Below, piece by piece: positions 9,846 through 22,009 of a stretch of 64,000 nucleotides of DNA. This DNA is from Molossus alvarezi (taxonomy: Eukaryota; Chordata; Mammalia; Chiroptera; Molossidae), in the NCBI GenBank assembly GCA_037176705.1, contig CM073895.1:4755051-4819050 (forward strand), given 5' to 3'. Numbering within the stretch: position 1 is the first letter of the stretch; each line of letters opens with the position of its first letter. Under the pieces are notes generated by a model. That model did no database searches, was not told where the DNA came from, and saw only the letters and a list, made by a program, of their open reading frames with translations. Made by a program: the position numbers and the translations under genes.

Positions 9846-11890
9846 TTCTGTGGCAACAAAAGGTGGTAATAATTACAGCCTGTTTCAGGTCGGATAGACT
9901 CTCTCTGCCGGAGTCTAGGAAGCTTCTCGAGGTGAGATTTCAGTCTCTCGCTAGCTGAGGGTACAGAGCTGAGGGAGACACGCTCCTGACCCCCGGTGTC
10001 CTGAGCTTCAGAGAGAGGACACCACACACCCCCTGTCCGGTGCTCTCCACCTCTCCACCCCGCAGGCCACACCTGATGAACAGGTGCACACGTGCCTCAG
10101 CAGGAGCCTCTCACGCCTGAGAGGGGGAGTGGGAGTGAGGACACGGGGAGAAAGCGCCGTGGGAGCCGGCGGAGTAGTTTCATGAGGCTGGAGGAGGGCG
10201 CTGGCGGGTGCTGGCGCACGAAGCAGGTGTGTGGTGTGGACCAGCAGCAGCACAGCAGCATTGGACACCCTTGGGGAAGTTCCCTGACCCTTCTTCCCCC
10301 CTGTGCACCAGGCTCAGCACAGTGGGGCTTCCCAGGTCACCCCGCGGCCGCCACCCCCGCTCCCAGCCTCTGCCCCCAGCCGGGCCCTTGGAGCTGGGTC
10401 CTGCGGAGGCGGCTGCACTTGGCCGCCTTCTGGAAGGAGCAGCGTTTCGGATTTCCAGCCACAATTTGTATTCAAATGAAGGTCATTTGAAAGGTGTAAC
10501 ATAGTAAACAGCCATTATTTCATTTTGATGGTGGCACTAAAATTATAGTGTTGGTTGAATTAGTTTAGTGTGGGACCATTACCATCTCCCTAAAACGCTT
10601 AGAGGGGTTCTTGGAACGCAGCGACAATCCTAAAATTAGAAGAAAATTAAAAGTCACAAAGCTGTGGTGGCGGCACTGTGATTTGGGGGAGAGGACCCAT
10701 GGGACACGGACACTTGCCCCACCCGCTCACGTTCACGGTCACGTCCGCCGTGTGTGTCCCGCACACACAGCTGTGAGAGGGCTCACTAAGTGCGGGTGAA
10801 GGTGGCCGTAAAGGAATGCGCGGCCCCCTCCTGTCATTCAAGTCCCTAAAATCCCACCCTTGGGACTCGACTCCTTTGGGCTCTTCTACCCTTGAGGGGA
10901 GCCCCTTGGAGAGGCAGCTTGCTTAACCCCCACACCCCTTACCCACGAGGTTGCAGGAGCACGGCTGGGTCCTTCCCCCGCTCATTCCCAGTCCCGCGTG
11001 ACTCGGGCATGCCTCTTGGGGCCTGCAGTTTGCGGGGGGACCCAGGGCTGCGCCGGCCTCCCCGATGGGCAGTTACATTCTGCTCGCCCCAGACACCCGA
11101 AGCTTCCTCTCCTCCGTAGGCCGGGGGGGTGCTCCAATCTCTGGCCAGCCAAGGGCGGCCACGGCGCTAGGTCAGCTGAAGCCTGGGCCCCCTGGGAGGC
11201 CCCTTCACATTGCAGGGTACCTGGGGGCGCCAGGCATCACCCGCCTGCAGAGAGGCAGGCCAGGGCAGACTTCCGCTCCCCCTTCATGGCGCAAATCTGG
11301 AGGCCCAGGCCCAGGCCAAGGTGACCCTGCGAGCAGGCCCAGCCTGGGACCCGGGGCCTCCTGTCTGTCTCTGGTGCGCGGTTTAAACGGCAGTCCCCAT
11401 GTGAAACGCTTTGGGGGGGTTGTTTGCAGAGTTCAGAATCCTTTGGATTTTGAAAGTTGTAACAGTTCGTGTCCCTGCACAACCTCAGTGGCTTCTGAGC
11501 AGCGCAATAAGCAAGCACACTGATACTTTCGTAGCGAAACGTGTGTAGTCGGCCGTGTGGGATAAGCCAGGACCGGAGGTGGTGTCCCTTCAGATGAAGT
11601 GTTGCTGCCACATGGGCCCAGTTTAAGGAGAACACTGGGTTTCCCGGACTTCTCGGGTTTCAGAATTTCCGGGAGAAGACGTGGCTGTGTCTAGCAGTGA
11701 CGCGGACCCCCTGAGGAAGCTGAAAGGTTCAAAACTCACCTTTACACAGTAGTGGCAGATGTCTGCAGTTTTATCGACTTCTAGACCTTTGTCTGCGAGT
11801 TCTTACAGAGCTGGGTTCTTACTCTGTGCAATTTTGTATCCTACCTTCCCCCACTCAATTGTACGCAATAAACACTTTTCCACGTCTCTG
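9846..11890. other. Unassigned DNA, 2 kb
   Basis: Mostly GC-rich. An AT-richer patch (about 10440-10680) and the 11800-11890 segment (ending near AATAAACACTTTTCC) are not assigned. No coding evidence. Confidence 0.35.
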
Positions 11891-11900
11891 AACACTTAAG

Positions 11901-12197
11901 CTATTTATTTATTTATTTATTGTTAGTCCTCACCTGAGACTATTTTTCTTTTTTTAAATATTTTTTTATAATCCTCATCCGAGGATATTTTTCCATTTAT
12001 CCTCAGATAGAGTGGGAGGGAGGGAGGGACAGAGACAGAGACAGAGACATCTATCGATGTGTGTGCCTCCCACACAACCCCAACCAGGGCTGGGGATTGA
12101 ATCTGCAACCCAGGTACGTGCCCTTGACTGGGAATTGAACCTGAGACCCTTAGGTCTGAGGGCTGATGCTTAACCACTGAGCCAAACTGGCTGGGGC
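11901..12197 (-). mobile_element. VES SINE with doubled tail module
   Basis: A complete SINE in reverse, flanked by TSDs AACACTTAAG (11891-11900) and AACACTTGAG (12198-12207). The tail palindrome occurs twice: a decayed TCCTCACCTGAGAC at about 11928 and an intact form TCCTCATCCGAGGA at about 11970. The GA block is (GACAGA)n-like. The tRNA-like head ends GAGCCAAACTGGCTGGGGC. Confidence 0.92.
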
Positions 12198-12207
12198 AAC
12201 ACTTGAG

Positions 12208-13298
12208 CCTTTCAGATGGTCACACAGTGTTGGGAGCCAGGGCGTCTTGACTGAGCCCCAGCTGTTCTCCCTGCAGCGCAGGCGCCTCCTCCGGCGGGCA
12301 GACCCCCACGGAGCACCCTCCAACACTGTTCTCCAGCCTCGGGGGTCCCCGGGAACGGCCCTGGCTGAGGCCGCCAGGAGCTGGGCAGTCTTCTGGGGCA
12401 GAGTTCGGGCTGGTTTCAGAATGTTTCTCTTTTCCTCAGGCAGCTGGGAATTCCATTAACTTGGAAAATGAGGGCAGATCCTGGACAGTTGGCTCTGTGT
12501 GTCTGCACATGTGCACGGGGGAGAGGGGCCCAGTGGGGCCGTCACCAGGCTCCACGCGGGAGGGTGGACCAGCCCCTGGGGCAGGCGTTCCTTCCTGATT
12601 TCACACTCAGGAGCCCCAAATTCATGACCTCCGTGTCCCGAGTACTTCTCCCATGATCTAGTGTCCTTCCTCCAAGTCACAGCCAGCGTTACCCTGGCAC
12701 CAGCTCCCTGTCCCTAGAGGGGTGGCAGAGAGTGGCTCCAGGCCATTGGCCCTTGTGAAGACCCCACTGCCACCTTCCCCTTCACCTGCAGGGACCCTCC
12801 TTGAGCTCAGTGGTCCTGGGTGAGAATGCTGCCCTGGGAGGGCCCCTGCCTCAGCGGCACGCTCCCCCTGCCCCAGTGCAGCCTGCCCGCTTTGCTCAGG
12901 GCTGGGTGGGAAACAGGCCCCTGGGGACTCCTGGCTGGCAGGCTTCGTGGAGGTGGGGATTCCAGACTGCAGGACCTCGAAGGCCTTTCTGGGTGGGGAA
13001 GCCTCTGAGCCGCCCTGTTTATACTTTTCTAGACGGTTCGTCTTCCAAACTCTGCTTGGGGTTTGAGAACAGCCAGCAGGGCTTAGGAATGTGTCTGGTA
13101 TGGGTCCTATGTGCTGTCTTTTCCTGTGTTACTCTCCCCTGAAATGGGTTGTCCAAATGTGAATTCAAGTGTGTATCAGGAAACCTGCGTCCTGCAAGCC
13201 CTTCCTATCTCGATGCCGAGAAAATACAATTGCTTTAAAAAAGAGCTGCTTTTCAAGCCTCATCTCAGCCTTTCCCCTCGGCCTGTGGTGCCCACTCT
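12208..13298. other. Unassigned GC-rich DNA
   Basis: No gene or repeat recognised. Frames of about 60-110 codons only. Confidence 0.35.
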
Positions 13299-13345
13299 CC
13301 CTCCTCCTCCTCCTCCTCCTCCTCCTCCTCCTCCTCCTCCTCCTC
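13299..13345. repeat. (CTC)n microsatellite
   Basis: About 15 uninterrupted CTC/CCT triplets. Minus-strand reading gives a poly-arginine tract, not a gene. Confidence 0.98.
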
Positions 13346-13429
13346 ATCTGCTAACTCCTAGGAAGTCTCAGCTGAAATCTCAATACCCCAAACCTCCCAG
13401 GCACCCCTGTGATAATCTGTCATTACACT

Positions 13430-13580
13430 GTGTGCTGGTTATTTTATTTACATATTTATCTTTTTGTAGTTCATATCTCTCTTCTCTAAAAGCTTCATGA
13501 AAGCAGGTTCCATAAAAAATTTTTTCACTGCTCTAGCTCAGTACCTGGTACACGGTAGGTACTCAGTAAATAGACCTATT
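13430..13580 (+). mobile_element. L2/MIR-type 3' end that seeds the satellite
   Basis: ACTGCTCTAGCTCAGTACC, TGGTACACGGTAGGTACTC and AGTAAATAGACCTATTGG parallel the CCCAGCACC / TGGCACATAGTAGGTGCTC / AATAAATATTTGTTGAATG end of L2-type repeats. The satellite begins exactly where the GAATG tail would be. Confidence 0.6.
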
Positions 13581-15290
13581 GGATGGATGGGTGGGTAGAT
13601 GGATGAGTGGAAGTCTGGTGGATGGATGGGTGGGTGGATGGGTGGATGGATGGATGGGTGGATGGATGAGTGGAAGGCTGGATGGATGGGAGGATGGATG
13701 AGTAGATGGATGAGTGGAAGGCTGGGTGGATGGGAGGATGGATGGGTGGATGGATGAGTGGAAGGCTGGATGGATGGGAGGATGGATGAGTAGATGGATG
13801 AGTGGAAGGCTGGGTGGATGGGAGGATGGATGGGTGGAAGGTTGGGTGGAAGGCTGGGTGGATGAGTAGATGGATGAGTGGAAGGCTGGGTGGATGGATG
13901 GATGGATGAGTGGAAGGCTGGGTGGATGGATAGATGTATGGAAGGAAGGATGGATGGATGAGTAGATGGATGAGTGGAAGGCTGGGTGGATGGGAGGATG
14001 GATGGGTGGATGGATGAGTAGATGGATGAGTGGAAGGCTGGGTGGAAGGCTGGGTGGATGAGTAGATGGATGAGTGGAAGGCTGGGTGGATGGGTGGATG
14101 GATGAGTGGAAGGCTGGGTGGATGGGTGGATGGATGGATGAGTAGATGGATGAGTGGAAGCCTGGATGGATGGATGGGAGGATGGATGAGTGGAAGGTTG
14201 GGTGGAAGGCTGGGTGGATGAGTAGATGGATGAGTGGAAGGCTGGGTGGATGGATGGATGGATGAGTGGAAGGCTGGGTGGATGGATAGATGTATGGAAA
14301 GAAGGATGGATGGATAGACAAGTAGATGGAGGAATGGAAGGCTGGGTGGATGGGTGGATGGATGGATGAGTAGATGGATGAGTGGAAGCCTGGATGGATG
14401 GATGGGAGGGTGGATGAGTGGAAGGTTGGGTGGAAGGCTGGGTGGATGAGTAGATGGATGAGTGGAAGGCTGGGTGGATGGATGGATGGATGAATGGAAG
14501 GCTGGGTGGATGGGTCGATGGATGGATGAGTAGATGGATGAGTGGAAGGCTGGGTGGATGGGAGGATGGATGGGTGGATGGATGAGTGGAAGTCTGGGTG
14601 GATGGATAGATGTATGGAAGGAAGGATGGATGGATAGACAAGTAGATGGATGAGTGGAAGGCTGGGTGGATGGATGGATGGATGAGTAGATGGATGAGTG
14701 GAAGGCTGGGTGGAGATGGATGGATGGATGGATGGATGAGGAGATGGATGAGTGGAAGGCTGGGTGGATGGGTGGATGGATGAATGGAAGGCTGGGTGGA
14801 TGGGTCGATGGATGGATGAGTAGATGGATGAGTGGAAGGCTGGGTGGATGGATGGGAGGATGGATGGGAGGATGGATGAGTAGATGGATGAGTGGAAGGT
14901 TGGGTGGAAGGCTGGGTGGATGAGTAGATGGATGAGTGGAAGGCTGGGTGGATGGATGGATGAGTAGATGGATGAGTGGAAGCCTGGATGGATGGATGGG
15001 AGGATGGATGAGTAGATAAATGAGTGGAAGGTTGGGTGGAAGGCTGGGTGGATGAGTAGATGGATGAGTGGAAGGGTGGGTGGATGGATGGATGGATGAG
15101 TGGAAGGCTGGGTGGATGGATGGATGGATGAGTGGAAGGCTGGGTGGATGGATGGATGGATGAGTGGAAGGCTGGGTGGATAGATGTATGGAAGGAAGGA
15201 TGCATGGATAGACAAATGGATGGATGAGTGGAGGGCTGCATGGATGGCTAGTTGGGTGGACGGATGTATGTATGGATGGATGCATGGAAG
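13581..15290. repeat. Composite TGGA-type satellite, 1.7 kb
   Basis: Runs of GGAT/TGGA tetranucleotides interspersed with a recurring block close to GATGAGTGGAAGGCTGGGTG and with GGATGAGTAGATGGATGAG spacers. Irregular longer-period blocks repeat; for example the GATAGATGTATGGAAGGAAGG variant recurs near 13930, 14285, 14605 and 15180. On the minus strand the motif has no stop in any frame, giving three overlapping frames of 567, 591 and 579 codons made of His-Pro-Ser-Ile/Thr repeats. These are repeat artefacts, not genes. Confidence 0.97.
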
Positions 15291-15964
15291 GCAATACCAA
15301 GTATTTCTGAGGCATTCCGTGAAAATTAAGCTAAGCATTTCAACATGTCACAAAGCGCATCCTACATTAGCTAACTGTATTCTGACTCTTCTGTCATAAG
15401 TTACAGAAAAAACTCAGACCAGCTTGAGAGAAAAAAAGGAACTTACATGAGGGTATAGTAACATCCAATGGGGCGACGGAGGCTCAAGGAGAGACCGGAG
15501 CAGGAACCTGGCAGGCCATCCAGACGCTGTCTCATCTTCCAGCTCACTGCACATGGCGTTGTTTCCTCTTGGCAGCTCAGTCCTGTCCTCGTGGCAGGAC
15601 AGCGACCCCCTCGGTGCTGAGTTTACACACAGCAGGCCAGCCACATGAAGGGGCGACCGCAGGCCCTAGAATCCAACCCCAGATTCCTGGGGAAAGTGTG
15701 CGGAGTCCTCTGCTGCTAGAGGGACCAGGGTTACATATCCGGACTACTGGGGCACACCCCTGTGATGCATTGTGGGGTCACTTCAGAGAAAGGGGTCGTT
15801 GTATCTACTGCACTGGCTTTACGTAGGCCACCCAGTGATCTTATTTCCTCTTTGGCGTACGTGCTTGCATCCCATTGACCTCCTGGCCGATGCTGGCCAG
15901 GCCCCAGCCTGCGCTGGTGCTGAGACTCTCCTCACCTGCAAGCCTGGGACCTGCCCGTGTGGAG
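15291..15964. other. Unassigned stretch
   Basis: No gene or repeat recognised. The first 100 bases are AT-richer (AAAATTAAGCTAAGCATTTC), the rest GC-rich. Confidence 0.35.
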
Positions 15965-16128
15965 CAGGGCAGTGGGCAGCCCTCGCAGAGCTGAGGTCAG
16001 CCGGCCAGGCCCAGCCTGCTTTGGGGAAGAGGACATCATGGTCCCCCAGGGCAGTGGGCAGCCCTCGCAGAGCTGAGGTCAGCCGGCCAGGCCCAGCCTG
16101 CTTTGGGGAAGAGGACATCATGGTCCCC
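15965..16128. repeat. Perfect 82-bp tandem duplication
   Basis: The segment starting CAGGGCAGTGGGCAGCCC at 15965 is repeated without a mismatch from 16047 to 16128. Being perfect, it is recent or an assembly duplication. Confidence 0.95.
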
Positions 16129-17103
16129 CAGAGAAGGCTTCCTGGGCCCCAACCCCTGGTGCAGCAGACGCCCGCGGTGACACAGGAAGGTGCCAGGTCT
16201 TGACCCTCCAGACCAGCCCACTCTTCTCTCTCCATCTGGTTCTGCAGCAGGCCATGCGCCGTCCCAGAGCGGACGTTTGCTCCGTGAAAAGAGAGGAACC
16301 GCTTCGTGAACTTTTGCAACACGGCATCTAACTTAGGTTTCGGTAGGGGAGGCCCCACACGCCGTCTCCTTCAGTGCTTCTTGTCATCACGTTACATCCT
16401 TAAAAATACTTTCATCGGGGGCCCCGTATACACCGACAATCTCTCTGCCTTATCTTCTTTTAAGAACACATATAATAAAACTCAGAGTTAATAGCACGAA
16501 AATAACCTCTACAAAACAGTCGAGCAGATCTTGGAGCTGCAGGGAGCAGGTGGCTGGACGGGAACAGCCGCAGGAGTTGCTGGCAGCAGGGAAGGACGGA
16601 GGTAGGGGGGCTGCGTGGAGGCAGAGCCCTCCAGACGTGAACTCCATTTTAATAGTGGAATTCTCATAGATTATAACTCCCTTCATTAACATTTTCACAC
16701 ATCGCTGACTAACAAATGAGGAGAGAGGCCTCTGCTCTCCCCGATTTATCCTGCTCGGTGCTCCCTGCACCTCTGCGTCTGAGCTAGGCTTCATCCCCTA
16801 ACCTCCGCCTGCAGGAGGATTAACTCTTCCTCGCCCACCTGTTTCCTGCAGGGGTGGGAGAACGTTCTGGAAGCACAGGCTTTGCATCTTCCGACTTTTA
16901 GGAGGTCGCTCCTGCGTTGGCTTCCTCTGCATTCCCCTGTGGCACCTGCAGGAGGCTGTCAGGATGGCAGGGCTGAGGGGCCCAGGCCAGGCTGCTGCCA
17001 CACAGTGCCCTGCAGGTGTCCTCCTCCCTGAGACTGTCCCTGTTCAGGTGCCGAGTCACAGGCTGGGTCCTGTCAGCGTCGGGATTGTCTTTTGATGGAA
17101 AGT
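16129..17103. other. Unassigned DNA
   Basis: No gene or repeat recognised. AT-richer between about 16390 and 16510, GC-rich elsewhere. Confidence 0.35.
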
Positions 17104-17371
17104 CTAGCTCTCCTCTTTTTTTTTTTTATCCTCACCCGAGGACATTTTTTCATTTTTTGTTCAGATAGAGTGGGAGGAAGAGAGAGAGAGAGAGAAACAT
17201 CGACGTGAAAGGGACACATCGAGTGGCTGCCACCCGCACGACCCAATCAGGGTCGGGGACAAACTGCAACTGAGGTACATGCCCTTAGCGGGAACCAAAC
17301 CCAGGTCTCTCTGGACCGCAGGCCGACGCTCTGACCGCTGAGCCAAACCGGCCAGGGCTAGCTCTCCTCTT
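17104..17371 (-). mobile_element. VES SINE with perfect 14-bp TSD
   Basis: The body is 17118-17357. TSDs CTAGCTCTCCTCTT (17104-17117 and 17358-17371) are identical, so insertion is recent. In reverse: T-run, palindrome ATCCTCACCCGAGGAC, GATAGAGTGGGAGGAAGAG, GAAACATCGACGTGAAAG, and the head ending GAGCCAAACCGGCCAGGG. L1-type target-primed insertion is expected for this family. Confidence 0.96.
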
Positions 17372-18490
17372 AGCGAGAGGGGTAGAGTGGCCTTCTGTCC
17401 CCAGCTGAGGCAGGGGACGCAGCCCAAGGTGTGACAGAGGGAGTTCTGGGAAGGTTCACTGGACGGAGCATCCCTGAGCGAGGGGCGTGGACGCTGGTCT
17501 GGGTCAGGGTGGCCCGACTGCGAGGGCACAGCGTGTCCTGGGACAGGCTGGGTGTCGTTCGAAGGACTTGGACACCGTGGTGCTGCCCCCGAGGGGTCGA
17601 TAGTCTAAAGCGAGAGAGTGTGAGGGGAGCAACAGTGTTCCTGGGTCCCCGGCAGCGACTGTCAGTGGCCGCATGCAGCCGTGAGTGGGTGCTGGGTTAC
17701 GCGGAGAAGGCCGTCGTGTCGCCCCGTCAATCAGGGAGGCTTCCCGGAAGAGTCTGCACTTCCCGGGACTCCAGGAAGGTGAGTCCTGGTGTTTGTCTGG
17801 ACCTGGCTCCCCGTGGGTGCAAAGGATGCCCACTGCCAAGGATGGGACTTCCTGCAGGGCGGACCCTCCCGCTCCGGCCTGCGGGTCAGGGGGTCTTCAG
17901 CCCCGCCTTCCTGTCGAAGTGCCTCTGCTCTTTCTTCTGGGACACAGACCCTTGGTGACTCAGGGACCATTGTTTTATCAACTGGCTCTCGGGCAGATTT
18001 TGTGACTCGTCTTGGCCCCTGATGGCACATGAGACCCCAGGCTCCTTTGTGTGTCTCGGACTGAGGGTCAGCGTTTTGGCAAAGTTCTCAAAGGTGACCT
18101 GACCCAGGTGTCCTCAGCCCTGTCTGCACGTGGTCACCCCCTGGGGGAGCTTTACTTATTTATTATTTTTATTTTCATTTTTCAAAGATACTTTTACTGT
18201 CCAAAATCTATTCTTAGAAGTGTCTATTTCAAAAGAAGGGAAAAGAGTGAGAAGGGTTATTGCAGGTTTTAGATGAACATATTGTTTATAATAAAGTGAA
18301 TTTCATGTATATGTACATGTATATGTACATGTAAATATGTATGGAAAACTTAAAAACGTGGAAATATTAACATTAGACGGTGTTCAGTGACTCAGGTGTT
18401 GTTACTGTATTTTCCTTGTAACTTCTGGGTATGTTTAATTAGTCAAGGAAAAAGTATATGTGAAAAGTACTCAGTATTATGGATCCGTCC
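17372..18490. other. Unassigned DNA, GC-rich then AT-rich
   Basis: 17372-18145 is GC-rich with no coding evidence. 18150-18480 is AT-rich and contains about 2.5 copies of a 12-bp ATGTACATGTAT motif (18305-18332). No TE family recognised. Confidence 0.35.
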
Positions 18491-19660
18491 CAGTCCCTGT
18501 AGTCATCCCCTCATTGGTGGACACGGAGGCGGTTTCCAGTCCCCCAGTCCCTGTAGTCATCCCCTCATTGGTGGACACGGGGGCGGTTTCCAGTTCCCCA
18601 GTCCCTGTAGTCATCCCCTCATTGGTGGACACGGGGGCGGTTTCCAGTCCCTCAGTCCCTGTAGTCATCCCCTCATTGGTGGACACGGGGGCGGTTTCCA
18701 GTCCCCCAGTCCCTGTAGTCATCCCCTCATTGGTGGACACGGGGGCGGTTTCCAGTCCCCCAGTCCCTGTAGTCATCCCCTCATTGGTGGACACGGGGGC
18801 GGTTTCCAGTCCCCCAGTCCCTGTAGTCATCCCCTCATTGGTGGACACGGGGCGGTTTCCAGTCCCTCAGTCCCTGTAGTCATCCCCTCATTGGTGGACA
18901 CGGGGGCGTTTCCAGTCCCTCAGTCCCTGTAGTCATCCCCTCATTGGTGGACACGGGGGCGGTTTCCAGTCCCTCAGTCCCTGTAGTCATCCCCTCATTG
19001 GTGGACACGGGGGCGTTTCCAGTCCCTCAGTCCCTGTAGTCATCCCCTCATTGGTGGACACGGGGGCGGTTTCCAGTCCCCCAGTCCCTGTAATCATCCC
19101 CTCATTGGTGGACACGGGTGGTTCCAGTCTCTGGTCAGGATCATCCCCTCATTGGTGGTGGACAGGGGGTGGTTTCCGGTCTCCCAGTCCCTGTAGTCAT
19201 CCCCTCATTGGTGGACACGGGGGCGGTTCCAGTCCCTCAGTCCCTGTAGTCATCCCCTCATTGGTGGACACGGGGGCGGTTTCCAGTCCCTCAGTCCCTG
19301 TAGTCATCCCCTCATTGGTGGACACGGGTGGTTCCAGTCTCTGGTCAGGATCATCCCCTCATTGGTGGTGGACAGGGGGTGGTTTCCGGTCTCCCAGTCC
19401 CTGTAGTCATCCCCTCATTGGTGGACACGGGGGCGGTTCCAGTCCCTCAGTCCCTGTAGTCATCCCCTCATTGGTGGACACGGGGGCGGTTTCCAGTCCC
19501 TCAGTCCCTGTAGTCATCCCCTCATTGGTGGACACGGGGGCGGTTTCCAGTCCCCCAGTCCCTGTAGTCATCCCCTCATTGGTGGACACGGGGGCGGTTT
19601 CCAGTCCCCCAGTCCCTGTAATCATCCCCTCATTGGTGGACACTGGGCGGTTCTAGTCCC
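18491..19660. repeat. 54-bp minisatellite, about 22 copies, with higher-order repeat
   Basis: The unit starts CAGTCCCTGTAGTCATCCCC, continues TCATTGGTGGACACGGGGG and ends CGGTTTCCAGTCCCC. At 54 bp it is a multiple of three, so frames stay open for 123-201 codons on both strands (an 18-residue repeat); this is not a gene. A variant block (GACACGGGTGGTTCCAGTC, then GGTGGTGGACAGGGGGTGG) occurs at 19111 and again at 19321, making a perfect 210-bp higher-order duplication. Confidence 0.97.
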
Positions 19661-21204
19661 CAGTCAGGCCTGCAGAGCTTCAGGAAGAAGCTCCTTCTGC
19701 GCACTCACATCACGAGGACACACAGCCCCCTGATTTCCTGCGTGACAGAATGACTTCAGGTTGCCTCCCCAGCCCCTGAGCTCCTGTGGACCCCTTCTCG
19801 CCGGGGTTCGGTCACAGTCTGGAGTTTGCAGACACTGGAGGATGCAGTGGTTACAGGAAGGAGGTCATGTTTGTCCGTAAAATGTTTCTGTTCAGAAGGG
19901 TGAGCAGACGTGCCCCCGCCTCCTGCCCTCGGCACCTCCAGAGGCAGTGAGCGCGGAAGGTGACCGCTGCCCACGACCCGGAGCGAAGACTGTCTCTGGG
20001 TTTCCAAGTGGTTTCTCCTTCCCCCGTGTGGGTCTTGTCCCGAACGGCCGACTTCACTGCGTTTCATCCCTCACATTGCGCTGGTCCTGCCTCCGAGGAG
20101 AGGCCTGGGCCCAGCCCGTGAAAATGACACGCCCCCCTCCCGAAAGTGGCGTGGAGCAGAGCCTGAGCGTCTTCCGTGGAGTGTCCTTTTCCCGGGGGTC
20201 AGGACTCACAGAAGTTTGTACTTTTTCCTGAGACTCTGGGGATTGCAGGCGCTGACTTACGGGCTCGAGGTTTCTGCATGTTGGTGCCTGGGGCTGAGGT
20301 GACGAGGTGGTTTTCCAGCTGACTGTGCGTTGTGTGGCTCCGCGTGGCCCTTCCCGAGCCCGGTGGCACGCATCCCACCGCTGCGCACGGTGTGTCCCTG
20401 TGACCCAGCTCTGCGACGGGCGTGCCTGTGCTCAGGACCAGGTGGGAATAGCCCTCCCACTCGGGAGCTCCTGTGCGGTCTGTTCTGTGTGACTGGCGTT
20501 CTTGGTCCGGGGGTCAGAAAGGAGTGTGAGAGCTGGAGGGGCCCCTGCTGGAGTCGGCGGTTTGGCAGGTAGTTCGTAAGTGTCTGGGTAGGGAGAGTTC
20601 TCTCCCCGCACGGCCTGCGTGGGCTGCGCCATCGGACGCGCGGTCCTTGGCTCACAGGGACAGAGGACACACGGGTGGGAGAAGAGCTGGTAGAGGTGTG
20701 TGGTTCTTACCGAAAGGCTCGGAGGAAAGGGAACGATGAGACCAGCCCGGGAGAGTGGACAGGTTGATGCGGTGCTGCCGAGCGGTCAGGCCTGGTGGCC
20801 CGTGGGGGCCATCTTCACGGAATTCCCTGCTCACCTTGGCTTTGCCGACCTTCGGTTCTTCAGTCCCAGGCTGGTGCTGGGCCTGCTCCTGGGTTTGGTC
20901 TTTGCGTAAGGACCATTCACATCCCAGCTGCCTCTGTGTTGCTCTGTGGTTTTCAAACCAGATCTGAAACCTACTCTCTCGAATGCCAGTGTCCTTGGCC
21001 AACTGTTTCCTAGCAGCTTCTCAGGGGAAGGGTTCCGCACACGACTGTGAAGGGTAGCCGCTGACGCCGGCTCTGTCCTGCCAGGTTTCTCTCTCTGCTC
21101 TGCCCCTTGCAGTGCTGTTCAAACCCATCGGGGGAAGAGGTCCCTGGATTCCGCACAGACGACAGTGGACACTAAGCAGCTGTCCGTGACATAGGGCTTA
21201 TCAG
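19661..21204. other. Unassigned GC-rich DNA, 1.5 kb
   Basis: No TE family or coding domain recognised. CpG is frequent around 20320-20420 and 20560-20645. Confidence 0.35.
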
Positions 21205-21345
21205 TCCACCTGCAGGAACTTTAAAACTGCTGGGGCCAGGGACCCCCGCAGAGATTATTTTAAATGGTTTGGGGTGGGGCTCAGGTTCCCCAAGTGATTC
21301 TAGTGTCCACTCTGGTTGAGGCTCCCCGAGACCATTCAGGCAGAT
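21205..21345 (+). mobile_element. MER5-like hAT fragment
   Basis: GAACTTTAAAACTGCTGGGG, GGTTTGGGGTGGGGCTCAGG and CCCCAAGTGATTCTAGTG follow the order of MER5-type elements (TTAAAA...CTGGG / GGGGTGGGGCCC / CCAGGTGATTCTGATG). Termini not clear. Confidence 0.65.
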
Positions 21346-22009
21346 GACCCGGACTTCAGGTGAATTAGCTGGACAGAAGTTGGTCTGACTAGAACACGCA
21401 ATTTTACGGTGGAGGCATCTACAGAGTCCCTCCCTCTTCCTCGCTGTCCTTTGACACCCTGGAGCTGACTCATTGCTGTTCGATGCAGTGTGGGAGGTAC
21501 AGGACCAACTGCTGCAGGTCGTTGTGGGAAAGGGCACCTTGCCCTTGGGCCCGGGAGCCCAGGTGCCCCTTCCGGAGCTGTCCGTGTCCATTCCTCCGTC
21601 CTGCCCAGCCTGTGCCGTGTGGCACCCGGCCCAGCCCCGTGGTCCCTGGGCAAGCCTTATCCGCAGCACGAGCTGGCTCCTGTCATCTTTGATGTCCTCT
21701 TGCAACTCTGGGGCTCAGCGGCTCCGTGTGACGCCAGCGCCGCACCACCGGCAGCGGCTGCTCTGCCTCCCGTTCCTCCTCCCTGGGAACATGATCTCTG
21801 AACCGAAATCAATAGGCCCAGGACACGCTTGGAATGGAGAAGCTAACCTTTCCCACATTCTGCTTTCTGGTCAGATTCTCCTAGCGACCAGCACTGGGCT
21901 GTGCCGTGCGGGGAGAGCAGCCCGAGGGGTGGCTGTGCGGGACGGCCTGGTGGGGAGAGCGGCCGGGATGCTGCACAGGGCGCCACCCCGCTGCCTGGCG
22001 CCCCATCAA
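21346..22009. other. Unassigned GC-rich DNA
   Basis: No gene or repeat recognised. A 212-codon plus-strand frame overlaps it without a domain. Confidence 0.35.

Noticed and set aside
13538..15338. Three minus-strand frames of 567, 591 and 579 codons as a His/Pro/Ser-rich secreted or structural protein
   Set aside because: All three frames are open at once because the TGGA-type satellite has no stop in its complement; composition follows the repeat exactly.
18387..19656. Proteins with an 18-residue repeat on both strands
   Set aside because: The 54-bp minisatellite is a multiple of three and stop-free; both strands and more than one frame are open.
18491..19660. CRISPR or phage-like array
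   Set aside because: No spacers; continuous 54-bp minisatellite.
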